From NCBI GenBank assembly GCA_013393545.1, contig JABXHG010000133.1, forward strand, positions 1 through 18,170: a stretch of DNA of 18,170 bases, written 5' to 3'. Made by a program: the position numbers and the translations under genes. This stretch comes from Alteromonadaceae bacterium. Its GTDB lineage: Bacteria > Pseudomonadota > Gammaproteobacteria > Pseudomonadales > Oleiphilaceae. A model generated the notes under the pieces. That model was given only the letters and a program-made list of their open reading frames with translations. It had not been told where the DNA came from and ran no database searches. Position 1 is the first letter of the stretch. Each line of letters begins with the position of its first letter. This document shows positions 1-7,153 of this stretch, in pieces.

Positions 1-497
1 CCGACTTTTTTGGCTTCCTTGCGGATTTCCGGGTAGGTCTCTTCTTTCCACTGCTTCACAGCCTCTGGTTTTTGCTGGTAAGCCCGATGCAGTGGTTTCT
101 GGGGCGTCAGCCCCAGGTTTCGAAGCAGACGACCCACCGAGACATCGCTTAACCGGACGTTGAACTTTTGCCGGATGAGCTCACGCACACGACCCCGGGT
201 CCACAGGGCAAAATCAAACTTCAGCTGGTCCGGTGTAAAGGTCGTTATCCAGGTATACAGCTCCCGAATCTGAGCGCCGCTCAGTTTTTTGGGGCGACCA
301 GAAATTTGCTTGGCCTTGAGTGCGTCAAAGCCACCCTCGCGGTAGGCAGCCAGCCATTCGTAAATTCGTGCGCGGCTCATACCAAGCGCTTTGATGACGA
401 CTTCCGGGCTTTCGCCATCCATAACTCGTTGAACGGCGCGAACGCGAATGGCTTCTAAGGTTTTGTGATCAAGTTTACGACCGTCATCGTGGCGCAT
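1..497 (-). CDS. IS630-family transposase, N-terminal 165 codons (runs off window)
   Basis: This encodes the DNA-binding half of an IS630-type transposase, the enzyme that cuts and moves the element. Reading from the ATG at 497, residues about 15-60 form a helix-turn-helix with the motif LGMSRARIYEWLAAYREGG. A short SGRPKKLS linker follows, then a winged-helix segment (about 70-135) with WTRGRVRELI and SVGRLLRNLGLTPQKPLHRA, both typical of IS630 transposases. The catalytic DDE domain would lie beyond position 1, so activity cannot be judged. No good ribosome binding site precedes the ATG, which is common for transposases. There is no stop within the visible part. The family call is firm; the start is the most upstream plausible ATG. 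Confidence 0.85.
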   Translation of the reverse strand, partial: MRHDDGRKLDHKTLEAIRVRAVQRVMDGESPEVVIKALGMSRARIYEWLAAYREGGFDALKAKQISGRPKKLSGAQIRELYTWITTFTPDQLKFDFALWTRGRVRELIRQKFNVRLSDVSVGRLLRNLGLTPQKPLHRAYQQKPEAVKQWKEETYPEIRKEAKKV

Positions 498-534
498 GTG
501 TGCAAATATCCGATAAGCTTGGCGAGCGACCGCT

Positions 535-550
535 ACATTATAAATAATGT
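535..550. repeat. 16-bp palindrome inside the IS630 end
   Basis: ACATTAT, two A bases, then ATAATGT form a perfect inverted repeat 38 bp upstream of the transposase start. It lies between that start and the presumed IS edge. It is AT-rich, unlike its surroundings. It could be a subterminal transposase binding site or part of the transposase promoter. The repeat is seen directly; the role is a guess. Confidence 0.5.
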
Positions 551-569
551 TCGCTTACTTTTGTACCCA

Positions 570-1112
570 TTAGTAAACGCCGGCGCCAACCATCCAGTCC
601 CACTCGGGAATGATCATGGCGTAGGAGACCTTCGGCTCAGTGTTGCCGGTAGCCGGATTTGTCCACTCATAATCATGAAAGCCGTTACGCTCGGCGGCCT
701 GGAAAATATTACGGAGCAGCTTACGAGTGCTCGGGGTTGTGGTTGGGCCTTCTTTGGAAGGATCCGGAGCGTATGCCAGATTGTTCAGCTCCCGGTCATA
801 AACGAAAACATAGTTAGTTTCATCGAAGGTAATGGAGCGCATGCGCTCGCGGGCCCTGGTTTTGGCTTCCTCCTCCGACCAGGAGTTTTCCTTTGCCTCC
901 AGCATGATGTCGTGGGCAGACTCCACCAGGTTTTTCAGGCCGGTTTTATGGGTGTCCAACAGCTCTCGCTCCAGGCGCTCGAGTTCAGCCTCGCCGTTGG
1001 CCTGAATCTGGCTGGCGGTGATCCAGGCAATAATGCCGGCGGTCATCAATACCGGCAAAACAATGCCGATCAGCAACCGGGTGCGGATTTTGAAATTGTT
1101 TAGAAAAGACAT
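570..1112 (-). pseudogene. sCache-domain chemoreceptor or sensor, truncated by the IS630 insertion
   Basis: The ATG at 1112 has a GGAG ribosome binding site about 8 nt upstream. The 180 residues left show a cytoplasmic start, one membrane segment (about 13-35, with LLIGIVLPVLMTAGIIAW) and a periplasmic single Cache domain. The Cache motifs include TNYVFVYDRELN, KVSYAMIIPEWDWMVGAGVY and a preceding long helix with ELLDTHKTGLKNLV. In family members the last motif (typically GTGVYIDD) leads to a second membrane helix, HAMP and an MCP signalling domain, or to a GGDEF or kinase output. Here TAA follows GVY at once, at the IS boundary. The output half is therefore missing from this side and may lie beyond the element. 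Without it the product cannot signal. Chemoreceptor is the likeliest original identity, but the output domain is unseen. Confidence 0.8.
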
Positions 1113-1293
1113 GTTTCTTGCTCCGGATCAATATTACAGGCTCGCGAATTATGCACAGCTATGCTCAGAAGGCGATTTTAGTTTGTTAACAAGTGTTCAC
1201 CAACGTTACAGAGCTAATGCCTGCGGCAGGGGCAGCAGAGCCTGCTTTGTCAAAGTGTTGCGAGTAAAACAGCTAACGGCAGCCATGTAACCG

Positions 1294-1318
1294 ACTTTAG
1301 CTTGTGTCAGACTAAAGT
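1294..1318. promoter_or_regulatory. Inverted repeat upstream of the SixA-CHAD gene
   Basis: ACTTTAG (1294-1300) and CTAAAGT (1312-1318) form a perfect 7-bp inverted repeat with an 11-bp spacer, 29 bp before the gene's ATG. The gap 1113-1346 between the sensor and this gene is divergent and must hold promoters for both. CATAAT at 1321-1326 could be a -10 box, but I see no well-spaced -35. An operator is possible. No regulator can be named. Confidence 0.3.
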
Positions 1319-1346
1319 TTCATAATTCAAGACAACGGAGGGCACC

Positions 1347-2711
1347 ATGAAGCACCTGTACCTTGTCCGACACGCCAAATCGAGCTGGCAGGACGACACC
1401 CTGCAAGATCGGGACCGCCCTCTGAACCCGAGGGGCCAGGAACAACTGCCGCCCCTGGCCCGGGCCTTCGCCAGAACCGGCGCTCCGGGCGGCTACATTT
1501 ATGCCAGCGATGCCAACCGCGCCTGCAGCACACTGGCTGGCATCCTGCCACCGGGTTTTCCCGAAAGCCGGGTGTTAACCACCACCGATCTCTACACCTT
1601 TGATTACCGAACACTGCTGGAGTGGCTGGGTCAGCTCGACGACGGGCAGGATACCGTAACCATTATTGGCCACAACCCCGCCTTACTGGAGCTGGCCGGT
1701 TATTTTCTGAAACATCCACCGGCCCATTTACCGACCGCCGGCTTTATCTGCCTGGCCCTGCCGGACAAGCCCTGGCACAAACTGGCCAGGGGCAAGGGCC
1801 ACCTCGAAGCCTTCCTGACCCCAAAAGAATACAGCTATCGGGAATTTGCCCGTAAGACTCGCAAACGCACCAAAACAGCCGGCGAGGCACCGGCAAAGAG
1901 CATCCCCCGTTCCCTCGAGCATCAGCTGCAACGGCTGCATGCCCTGGAGCCGGGGGTGAGAACCGGGCTGGACGACGAATTTTTGCATCAGTTCCGGATC
2001 GCCCTGCGCCGTAGCCGCTCCATCGCCGAATCCTTACAGGCCATCACCGGCGACAAGGCGCTGGGCAAAGCCATCAAACCGTTGAAGCAGCATGCGGCAG
2101 CCACCAGTCGACTGCGGGACCTGCACGTGTTTTTGCAGGATCTGCCGGCGCGGGTACCGACCAACGGTGAACTGCAAACCGCACTGGAGACCTGGGCGCT
2201 GACCGAAGCCAGCCATGAACACCAGACTCTGGTGCAACGCCTGGACAGCAAGACCTACCGGCAAAGTCTTGATGACTGGCAGGACCTGCTGCACTCCCGC
2301 GCCTTTTATAAGCTGGCCGCCAGCGTGTCCGGCAAGGACGTGCAAGCGAAGGTTAATCGCCGGGTAAAAGCATTCAACCGGGACACCGCCGAACTGCTTC
2401 ACGATTCACCGGATGAGAAACTGCATGACCTGAGAAAACAGCTCAAGCGCATCCGCTATCTGATGGAGCTGGACACCGGGCATTTCCGCCAGGCGCTGAC
2501 AGACCTTAAAGAACGACAAGAGTTGTATGGCCGGTTCCAGGATGCCTGCGTTCAAGCCGATCTGGTGGAGCGTTTCCGGGAGCAGGCGCCTGAGATTCTG
2601 CCCGCCGCTGCCTGGAATCTAGGGGAACAGTTGCAGGCGGAGAAGAGCGACCTTCGTCGGGTAATACTGGCCATGGGCGGATTACCCGATTATGGTCAGG
2701 TATCAAGCTAA
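1347..2711 (+). CDS. SixA-like histidine phosphatase fused to CHAD domain
   Basis: This 454-residue protein has two parts. Residues 1-160 are a histidine phosphatase (phosphoglycerate mutase superfamily) of the SixA type. The N-terminal motif is LVRHAKSSW with the phospho-accepting His9, and IIGHNPALLELAGY supplies the second catalytic His109. SixA in E. coli removes phosphate from phosphohistidine proteins. Residues about 188-450 are a CHAD domain, a helical fold with conserved basic residues known to bind inorganic polyphosphate. The signature helices are HQFRIALRRSR (H214, R217, R221, R222, R224) and HDLRKQLKRIRY (H360, R363, K367, R368). A basic linker (about 165-187) joins them. No signal peptide is seen, so it should be cytoplasmic. 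CHAD is more often found alone or with CYTH. GGAGGG lies just before the ATG. The exporter gene starts 18 bp after the stop, suggesting co-transcription. Confidence 0.88.
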   Translation: MKHLYLVRHAKSSWQDDTLQDRDRPLNPRGQEQLPPLARAFARTGAPGGYIYASDANRACSTLAGILPPGFPESRVLTTTDLYTFDYRTLLEWLGQLDDGQDTVTIIGHNPALLELAGYFLKHPPAHLPTAGFICLALPDKPWHKLARGKGHLEAFLTPKEYSYREFARKTRKRTKTAGEAPAKSIPRSLEHQLQRLHALEPGVRTGLDDEFLHQFRIALRRSRSIAESLQAITGDKALGKAIKPLKQHAAATSRLRDLHVFLQDLPARVPTNGELQTALETWALTEASHEHQTLVQRLDSKTYRQSLDDWQDLLHSRAFYKLAASVSGKDVQAKVNRRVKAFNRDTAELLHDSPDEKLHDLRKQLKRIRYLMELDTGHFRQALTDLKERQELYGRFQDACVQADLVERFREQAPEILPAAAWNLGEQLQAEKSDLRRVILAMGGLPDYGQVSS

Positions 2712-2729
2712 CCAGAAGGACGCTTTCAC

Positions 2730-3461
2730 TTGCCCGATCTTTCGATATTGCAACTGGTTCTGGCCAACCTGGCTATTGCCGCCGGCGCCTGCCTGCAAGG
2801 GGTAGCGGGTTATGGCATCGGCACCCTGTCGGCCCCCTTGCTGTTTCTGATCAGCCCGATTTTACTGCCGGCGCCCCTGGTGTTGAACGCCACTCTGCTG
2901 ACCATTTTCATGCTGGTGCGCAACCGGGCCGCGCTGGAAGTACGCCAGGTGCGCTTTGCGATTGGTGGCGGTGTCATCGGCATGCTACTGGCCGGCCTGA
3001 CCCTGGCGGTGCTGTCACCCAAGGGTTTCGAGCTGATATTCGGCGCGCTGATTCTGGCCGGGGTTGGCCTGAGCGTTGGCGGCCTCCGGCCCCGGCTGAA
3101 CGCCACCAACAGCGCCATTGCCGGCGCTGCTTCCACCTATATGGGAACCATCACGGCCATTGGCGGTCCCCCCATTGCACTGATTTATCAGAACGAGAAA
3201 GGCCCGCTGGTGCGCGCCAACATGTCGGCGTTCTTCCTGGTGGCCAGCTTTCTAAGCCTGACAGCGCTGTTATTTTCCGGCTATCTGGGTTATCGGGAAT
3301 TACTGTTGTTCGCCGCCACCTTCCCCGGGGTATTGTTGGGGTTCTGGCTTTCCGGCCGACTGGTTCACCGCATCCCTTTTGAGCGCCTGAGGCCACTGAT
3401 TCTGGGCATTGCCGCCGTGGCCGGTACCGCTGCGCTGGTGCGGGGACTGCTAATGCTCTGA
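2730..3461 (+). CDS. TauE/SafE-family membrane exporter
   Basis: This 243-residue hydrophobic protein fits the TauE/SafE family (also called DUF81), inner-membrane carriers proposed to export sulfite, sulfoacetate or other organosulfur anions. Both family repeats are visible. The first is near the N-terminus (GACLQGVAGYGIGTLSAPLL). The second is in the middle (AGAASTYMGTITAIGGPPIAL), with the GGPPIAL motif typical of the second half. About seven to eight membrane helices can be drawn, with a polar loop near residues 150-160. The start is a TTG with AGAAGGA 9 nt upstream. No ATG in this frame keeps the first repeat intact. It lies 18 bp after the phosphatase-CHAD gene and 76 bp before a rhodanese, so a sulfur-related role is plausible. 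The substrate cannot be read from the sequence. Confidence 0.85.
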   Translation: MPDLSILQLVLANLAIAAGACLQGVAGYGIGTLSAPLLFLISPILLPAPLVLNATLLTIFMLVRNRAALEVRQVRFAIGGGVIGMLLAGLTLAVLSPKGFELIFGALILAGVGLSVGGLRPRLNATNSAIAGAASTYMGTITAIGGPPIALIYQNEKGPLVRANMSAFFLVASFLSLTALLFSGYLGYRELLLFAATFPGVLLGFWLSGRLVHRIPFERLRPLILGIAAVAGTAALVRGLLML

Positions 3462-3537
3462 GCCCTGGCGGATGCGTTCACACGGGCTCGCAAAATTCAC
3501 CGTTCTGGTCCATGCTTGACCGATTAAAGGAGACACC

Positions 3538-3918
3538 ATGAAAACCGCTCACGATCTTGTTGAAGAAGCCAAAAAACAGGTTGAGGAAATTTCCGTTGAC
3601 CAGGCCGACGACGCCATCAAACAGGCTGATCTGTTGCTGGATGTGCGCGATGCCGACGAATACCGCACCGCCCATATCCCCGGCGCCACCAACATTTCCC
3701 GGGGTCTGCTGGAATTCAAGTTCAGCAACGACCCGACCCTGGAAAACCGTGATATGAACATCGTGGTCTACTGCAAAAATTCCGGGCGCGCCGCTCTGAG
3801 CGCCAAGGCCCTGCAGGAAATGGGTTACCGGCACATCCAATCCATTGCCGGCGGTTTTGAAGCCTGGCAGCAGGCCGGCAAGGATACCGCCTCGCCCAAA
3901 CTGCCTGAATTCGAATAA
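3538..3918 (+). CDS. Single-domain rhodanese (sulfurtransferase)
   Basis: This is a 126-residue cytoplasmic protein with one rhodanese fold. DLLLDVRDADEY and HIPGATNISRG (about 31-56) are the conserved first half. VVYCKNSGRAALSA carries the active-site Cys79 in a six-residue loop (CKNSGR), the size seen in sulfur transferases rather than the seven-residue loop of Cdc25-type phosphatases. GGFEAWQQAG is the usual C-terminal signature. Such proteins carry sulfane sulfur as a cysteine persulfide. An extra N-terminal helix (1-20) precedes the domain. AAGGAGACACC gives a strong ribosome binding site. It follows the TauE/SafE gene and precedes a diguanylate cyclase by 15 bp. Its donor and acceptor are unknown. 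Confidence 0.9.
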   Translation: MKTAHDLVEEAKKQVEEISVDQADDAIKQADLLLDVRDADEYRTAHIPGATNISRGLLEFKFSNDPTLENRDMNIVVYCKNSGRAALSAKALQEMGYRHIQSIAGGFEAWQQAGKDTASPKLPEFE

Positions 3919-3933
3919 ACCAACCGAGACTTT

Positions 3934-4896
3934 ATGGACGCCCGCATCCCGTCACTGAACCTGCCCGCCCAACCCGGGCAGGTGCTCGAACTTGAGCAAA
4001 CCTCCGCCGAAGGCATGCAGGCGATTCTCGATAATCTGGATGCGCTGGTGTACGTATCCGATTTCGACAGCCACGATCTGCTGTACATGAACGCTTACGG
4101 CCGCCGTATCTGGGGCGATGTTGGCGGGCGCAAGTGCTGGGAGGTACTTCAGGACGGCGATGGTCCCTGTGACTTCTGCACCAATCACATGCTGCGCAAA
4201 CCGGACGGACTGCCGGCCGGCACCCATGTATGGGAATTCCAGAATCAGCTGGACAACCGCTGGTACCAGTGCCGCGACCAGGCGATCCGCTGGACCGACG
4301 GCCGGCTGGTGCGCCTGGAAATCGCCACCGACATTACCGAGCGCAAGGAAATGGAGCTGTCGCTCAAGCGCGCTCATGAGGATGCCCACAAAGCCTCACT
4401 GACCGACCAACTCACCGGCCTGAACAACCGCCGGGCCTTTTTCCACGCCGGCGGCCAGCTGCTCAGTCAGGCCCAGCGTTATCAGACGTCACTGGCACTG
4501 ATCATGATGGACCTGGATTTCTTCAAACAGGTAAACGACCAGCATGGCCACGAGGCCGGGGACGAGGTGCTCAAGCACATCGCTGGCCTGCTGCACAGCC
4601 GGGTGCGGGAATCAGACTGCGCGGCGCGGATGGGCGGTGAGGAATTTGCCTTGCTGCTACCGGAAGCGGATGCCGAGCGGGGTCGCGAGATGGCGGAAAG
4701 GCTGCTCACGCTGATCCTGGATTCCCGGGTCAGTTACCGAGGCCATTCGATACAACCGAGCGCCAGCTTTGGCGTCACGGTTCTGGCTGACAATGACCAG
4801 CGGCTGGAAGACCTGATGCTGCGGGCCGATCGTGCGCTGTACCGGTCCAAGGACAAGGGCCGTAGCCAGGTAAACGTCAACCTGCCCGGCCGTTAA
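3934..4896 (+). CDS. PAS-GGDEF diguanylate cyclase
   Basis: This 320-residue soluble protein should make cyclic di-GMP from two GTP. Residues about 26-140 form a PAS sensor domain with the usual DLLYMNAYGRRIWG start and ending in IATDITERKEME. The PAS contains a cysteine group (C68, C79, C82, C113) including PCDFC, which recalls PAS domains that bind a metal, haem or redox signal. Residues about 155-317 are the GGDEF domain: DQLTGLNNRRAFF, MDLDFFKQVNDQHGH, then GGEEF at 234-238, an accepted active variant. RESD at 225-228 sits five residues before GGEEF and fits the inhibitory product-binding I-site. No membrane helix is seen. The ribosome binding site is weak. It follows the rhodanese by 15 bp, so co-expression is likely, and it converges on the next gene with 9 bp between stops. 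Confidence 0.9.
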   Translation: MDARIPSLNLPAQPGQVLELEQTSAEGMQAILDNLDALVYVSDFDSHDLLYMNAYGRRIWGDVGGRKCWEVLQDGDGPCDFCTNHMLRKPDGLPAGTHVWEFQNQLDNRWYQCRDQAIRWTDGRLVRLEIATDITERKEMELSLKRAHEDAHKASLTDQLTGLNNRRAFFHAGGQLLSQAQRYQTSLALIMMDLDFFKQVNDQHGHEAGDEVLKHIAGLLHSRVRESDCAARMGGEEFALLLPEADAERGREMAERLLTLILDSRVSYRGHSIQPSASFGVTVLADNDQRLEDLMLRADRALYRSKDKGRSQVNVNLPGR

Positions 4897-4905
4897 ACGG
4901 CGACT

Positions 4906-5733
4906 TCACTCTTCGTCCAGATAGCGCCCGGTGTATTCCTCCGCCAGCCGGTCAATACGGCGCTCGGCGGTGACCTCCGCCACACGCTCGGCAAACGCCT
5001 CACGCAATGCCTCGGTGTTACAGGCGGAACTCCTCGCAAACGCAAAATGCAGCGCTTCGCTACTGATCGGGGGCAGCAGGTCAACAAATTCGTCTTCCAG
5101 ACCCAGCCTGGCCAGTTTGGCATGCCCCTGCAGGTGCTCGTACAACACGTAATCCACTCGGCCCAGTTTGGCCATGCGAAACGACTGTTCGATGGTTCGA
5201 ATACCCTCAATCGACAGGTGATTATCGGCAAAGGTATCGAAATCCTGGCCGAAGGAGTTGTTGATCAAGGTGGCGCCGCGTTTGCCCCGAAGGTCAGACC
5301 AGTACCGGTAATTGAAGTCCCGCCCCCGGGCCACCCAGATGTTGGTGGGCTGCCAGGTAATGGGTGGTGCCACATAATCCAGAAACGCCTTCCGCTCATC
5401 GGTAACAAATGCGCCAGCCACCAAATCCAGCTCACCGGTGCGCGCCTGGTGCAATACTCGGGCCCAGGAGCCCAGATCCTTGATTCGCACCGTAATCCCC
5501 AAAGGCTCAACAATTTCACGCAACAGAGCCGGGACCGCACCGGTCAGGGTCGACGGATCGTCAACCGGCCGCCACAGCAGCGGCGGGTATTCGGGGTTGC
5601 CGCTGACCACCAGGGTGTCGCACATCTTTTCTGACTGCCCAAATACCTGGGGAACCGTGCCCGCGAGGCATAAAACCAACAAAAAGCGGCAACCAGGCCA
5701 CTTTAAACGGCAACCAGAAAACAAGTCAGACAT
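4906..5733 (-). CDS. Orphan periplasmic solute-binding protein, family 3
   Basis: The product resembles amino-acid-type periplasmic binding proteins (SBP family 3). From the chosen ATG at 5733 it has 275 residues. A signal peptide spans about 1-33 (basic start, then FLLVLCLAGTVPQVFG). The body shows LVVSGNPEYPPLLWR, ELDLVAGAFVTDERKAFLDY, the LRGKRGATL segment and SFRMAKLGRVDYVLYE, all in family order. Reading is open to an ATG at 5802, but that adds 23 polar residues before the signal peptide and has no ribosome binding site. GGAAGG precedes the 5733 ATG, though closely spaced. No ABC permease or ATPase gene is adjacent, so it may serve a distant transporter or act as a sensing partner. Ligand unknown. 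It is divergent from the cytochrome c' gene. Confidence 0.8.
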   Translation of the reverse strand: MSDLFSGCRLKWPGCRFLLVLCLAGTVPQVFGQSEKMCDTLVVSGNPEYPPLLWRPVDDPSTLTGAVPALLREIVEPLGITVRIKDLGSWARVLHQARTGELDLVAGAFVTDERKAFLDYVAPPITWQPTNIWVARGRDFNYRYWSDLRGKRGATLINNSFGQDFDTFADNHLSIEGIRTIEQSFRMAKLGRVDYVLYEHLQGHAKLARLGLEDEFVDLLPPISSEALHFAFARSSACNTEALREAFAERVAEVTAERRIDRLAEEYTGRYLDEE

Positions 5734-5843
5734 AGGCCTTCCGTTATCGACACCCTTTTCGACGCCCTCGAGATTCACGCGTGGGCTGAATGAAAAACTC
5801 ATTTAACTGTAACAGCGGTTTATAAACGACGCCACGGCATAAA

Positions 5844-5857
5844 TTGATCCGGATGAA
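5844..5857. promoter_or_regulatory. Candidate FNR/Anr box between solute-binding protein and cytochrome c' genes
   Basis: TTGATCCGGATGAA matches the FNR/Anr consensus TTGAT-N4-ATCAA at nine of ten fixed positions. It is centred at 5850.5, about 130 bp before the cytochrome c' ATG. An extended -10-like TGGTATGTC lies at 5879-5887. A start near 5892-5894 would put the box at about -42 to -43, close to the -41.5 position used for class II activation. The site is seen directly; function is inferred from its placement and from the oxygen-related role of the downstream gene. It could also act on the divergent gene. Confidence 0.4.
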
Positions 5858-5980
5858 CTTTGGGGTCATATATCTGTCTGGTATGTCGCTATACAACCAG
5901 GTTACTTAACGGAGCCTGGATCTATATAGTAATGAACCACATTCAACCGACAAAAGACCGACAAACAAGAGGGATCTGAA

Positions 5981-6445
5981 ATGAAAAAAACGTCCGTGAT
6001 TTCCGCCGCACTGCTGGCCTCTGCCCTGGCGATGCCGGCAGCCGCCCAGATGAGCGTGGAAGACCAGATTGAAACCCGCCAGTCCGCTTACCAGTTTGCT
6101 GCCTGGAACATGGGCAAAATCAAGGCACAGGCCGTGGATGAAGAAGTGGAATACAACGAGCAGCAAATTGCCGCTGCCGCCAACGCCATCGCCGCCGTGG
6201 CCAACTCCGGCATGGGCACCCTGTACAGCCGGGACAGCGCCAACGACCGTGCTGATGACACCCGTCTGAAACCCAACTTCTTCAACGAGCTGGACAAGGT
6301 ACAGGAAATCGCCATCAGCTTTACGCAGGAAGCCAACAAACTGAAAGACATCGCCGCCTCCGGCGACAAGGCCGCCGTGGCCCAGCAATTCGCCAAAGTG
6401 GGCGAAACCTGCAAGACCTGCCACGATAACTTCCGCGCCGATTAA
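5981..6445 (+). CDS. Cytochrome c' (class II, periplasmic)
   Basis: This 154-residue preprotein starts with a clear Sec signal peptide (MKKTSVISAALLASALAMPAAAQ, predicted cut after AAA near residue 22). The mature part is mostly helical. The haem motif CKTCH is at the extreme C-terminus (C144, C147, H148), which is the class II arrangement of cytochrome c' with a four-helix bundle and a five-coordinate haem. Family members bind NO and CO and are linked to NO tolerance in several bacteria. MSVEDQIETRQSAYQFAAWNMGKIK fits the first helix. AGAGGGATCTGAA gives a good ribosome binding site. It converges on a cytochrome b561-type gene, a pairing seen in other proteobacteria, which suggests electron supply from the membrane. 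A candidate FNR/Anr box lies upstream. Confidence 0.92.
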   Translation: MKKTSVISAALLASALAMPAAAQMSVEDQIETRQSAYQFAAWNMGKIKAQAVDEEVEYNEQQIAAAANAIAAVANSGMGTLYSRDSANDRADDTRLKPNFFNELDKVQEIAISFTQEANKLKDIAASGDKAAVAQQFAKVGETCKTCHDNFRAD

Positions 6446-6463
6446 TCCGCACGGAAGAACGCC

Positions 6464-6482
6464 GGGCTGGTGTTACCAGCCC
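6464..6482. terminator. Hairpin between convergent cytochrome genes
   Basis: GGGCTGG (6464-6470), a TGTTA loop and CCAGCCC (6476-6482) form a perfect 7-bp GC-rich stem. It starts 18 bp after the cytochrome c' stop, and its loop holds the stop codon of the cytochrome b gene. It could end transcription in both directions. No T-run follows on either side, so it may be a barrier or an mRNA 3' stabiliser rather than a textbook terminator. Confidence 0.45.
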
Positions 6483-7153
6483 AGGTCCTGCGTGGGTGGC
6501 GGTGGCGGCACCAGACCGCCATTGGCCACCCAGACCACCCCTGCCGCAATGGCAACCGCCACAACAAACGCCAGCCAGCCACCACCTTTTGCGTCTTCCG
6601 CCTGTTCAGTTTCCACCGGTTTACGCCCGGTGATCATCGGCCTTACCAGGTTGTCTTTCTTCACGTGCGTATAAAACATCACCGCCAGCACGTGCAGTGC
6701 CACCAGCCCATACAGGTACCATTCTGCCTGACGGTGCCAGCTACTCAGGGTACTGCTCCAGTCTGAAGACACCAGCGAGGCCAGAGGGCCATCAAATGCG
6801 ATATCGTCGTTGGAGAACAGGCCCGTGGTGGCCTGAAAGCCAAACAGACCGATCAGCGCCAGTACCGACAGAGCCCCGAGCGGGTTATGACCAACGCCCT
6901 GCCACTGGCCACGCAAATAGGCCATGACCGCACCCGGGCCACGAACAAAACGGGTAAAACGGGCATAAGTGGAACCGGCAACACCCCACACCAGGCGAAA
7001 ACTCAGCAGGCCAATCACCGCCAGACCAAAACGCTCATGCCAGTCCATCCAGCTGCTACCCAGCTTGATGGTGGCGACGGAACCAATAACCGCCAGCACC
7101 AGCAACCAGTGGAACAGACGCGTTGGCAAATCCCACAAGCGAATCGTTTTCAT
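6473..7153 (-). CDS. Cytochrome b561-type membrane protein
   Basis: From the ATG at 7153 the protein has 226 residues. RLWDLPTRLFHWLLVL at the N-terminus is the hallmark of the prokaryotic cytochrome b561/Ni-Fe hydrogenase b-type family. Likely haem ligands are H15, H39 (MDWHERFG), H140 (SSWHRQAEWYLYG) and H154 (VALHVLAVMFYTHV). Four membrane helices carry these, and a fifth hydrophobic helix (about 193-211) follows a charged stretch, with a proline-rich tail (PPPPPTQDLGW). Reading is open to 7303, but that adds 50 residues unlike the family, and AAAGGA precedes the 7153 ATG. Such proteins move electrons from quinol to periplasmic c-type cytochromes. The convergent cytochrome c' is the obvious partner by position; direct transfer is inferred. 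Confidence 0.88.
   Translation of the reverse strand: MKTIRLWDLPTRLFHWLLVLAVIGSVATIKLGSSWMDWHERFGLAVIGLLSFRLVWGVAGSTYARFTRFVRGPGAVMAYLRGQWQGVGHNPLGALSVLALIGLFGFQATTGLFSNDDIAFDGPLASLVSSDWSSTLSSWHRQAEWYLYGLVALHVLAVMFYTHVKKDNLVRPMITGRKPVETEQAEDAKGGGWLAFVVAVAIAAGVVWVANGGLVPPPPPTQDLGW

Larger units (their letters stand above)
1..572 (-). mobile_element. IS630-family insertion sequence, partial (one end in window)
   Basis: The stretch holds the 5' part of an IS630-type transposase gene reading leftward and about 75 bp of noncoding end sequence (498-572). The neighbouring sensor gene loses its reading frame exactly where this noncoding end starts, which places the outer boundary at about 570-575. 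IS630 elements are known to insert at TA and duplicate it. TA occurs at 571-572 and at 574-575, so either could be the target copy. The other end of the element is outside the window, so the terminal inverted repeat cannot be matched and the exact edge is not fixed. Confidence 0.75.

Noticed and set aside
465..1103. Plus-strand reading frame of about 210 codons opposite the truncated sensor
   Set aside because: Covers the IS edge and the sensor in antisense; no domain and no ribosome binding site.
5734..5802. Upstream start (5802) for the solute-binding protein
   Set aside because: It would place 23 polar residues before the signal peptide and has no ribosome binding site, whereas 5733 starts directly before the signal sequence.
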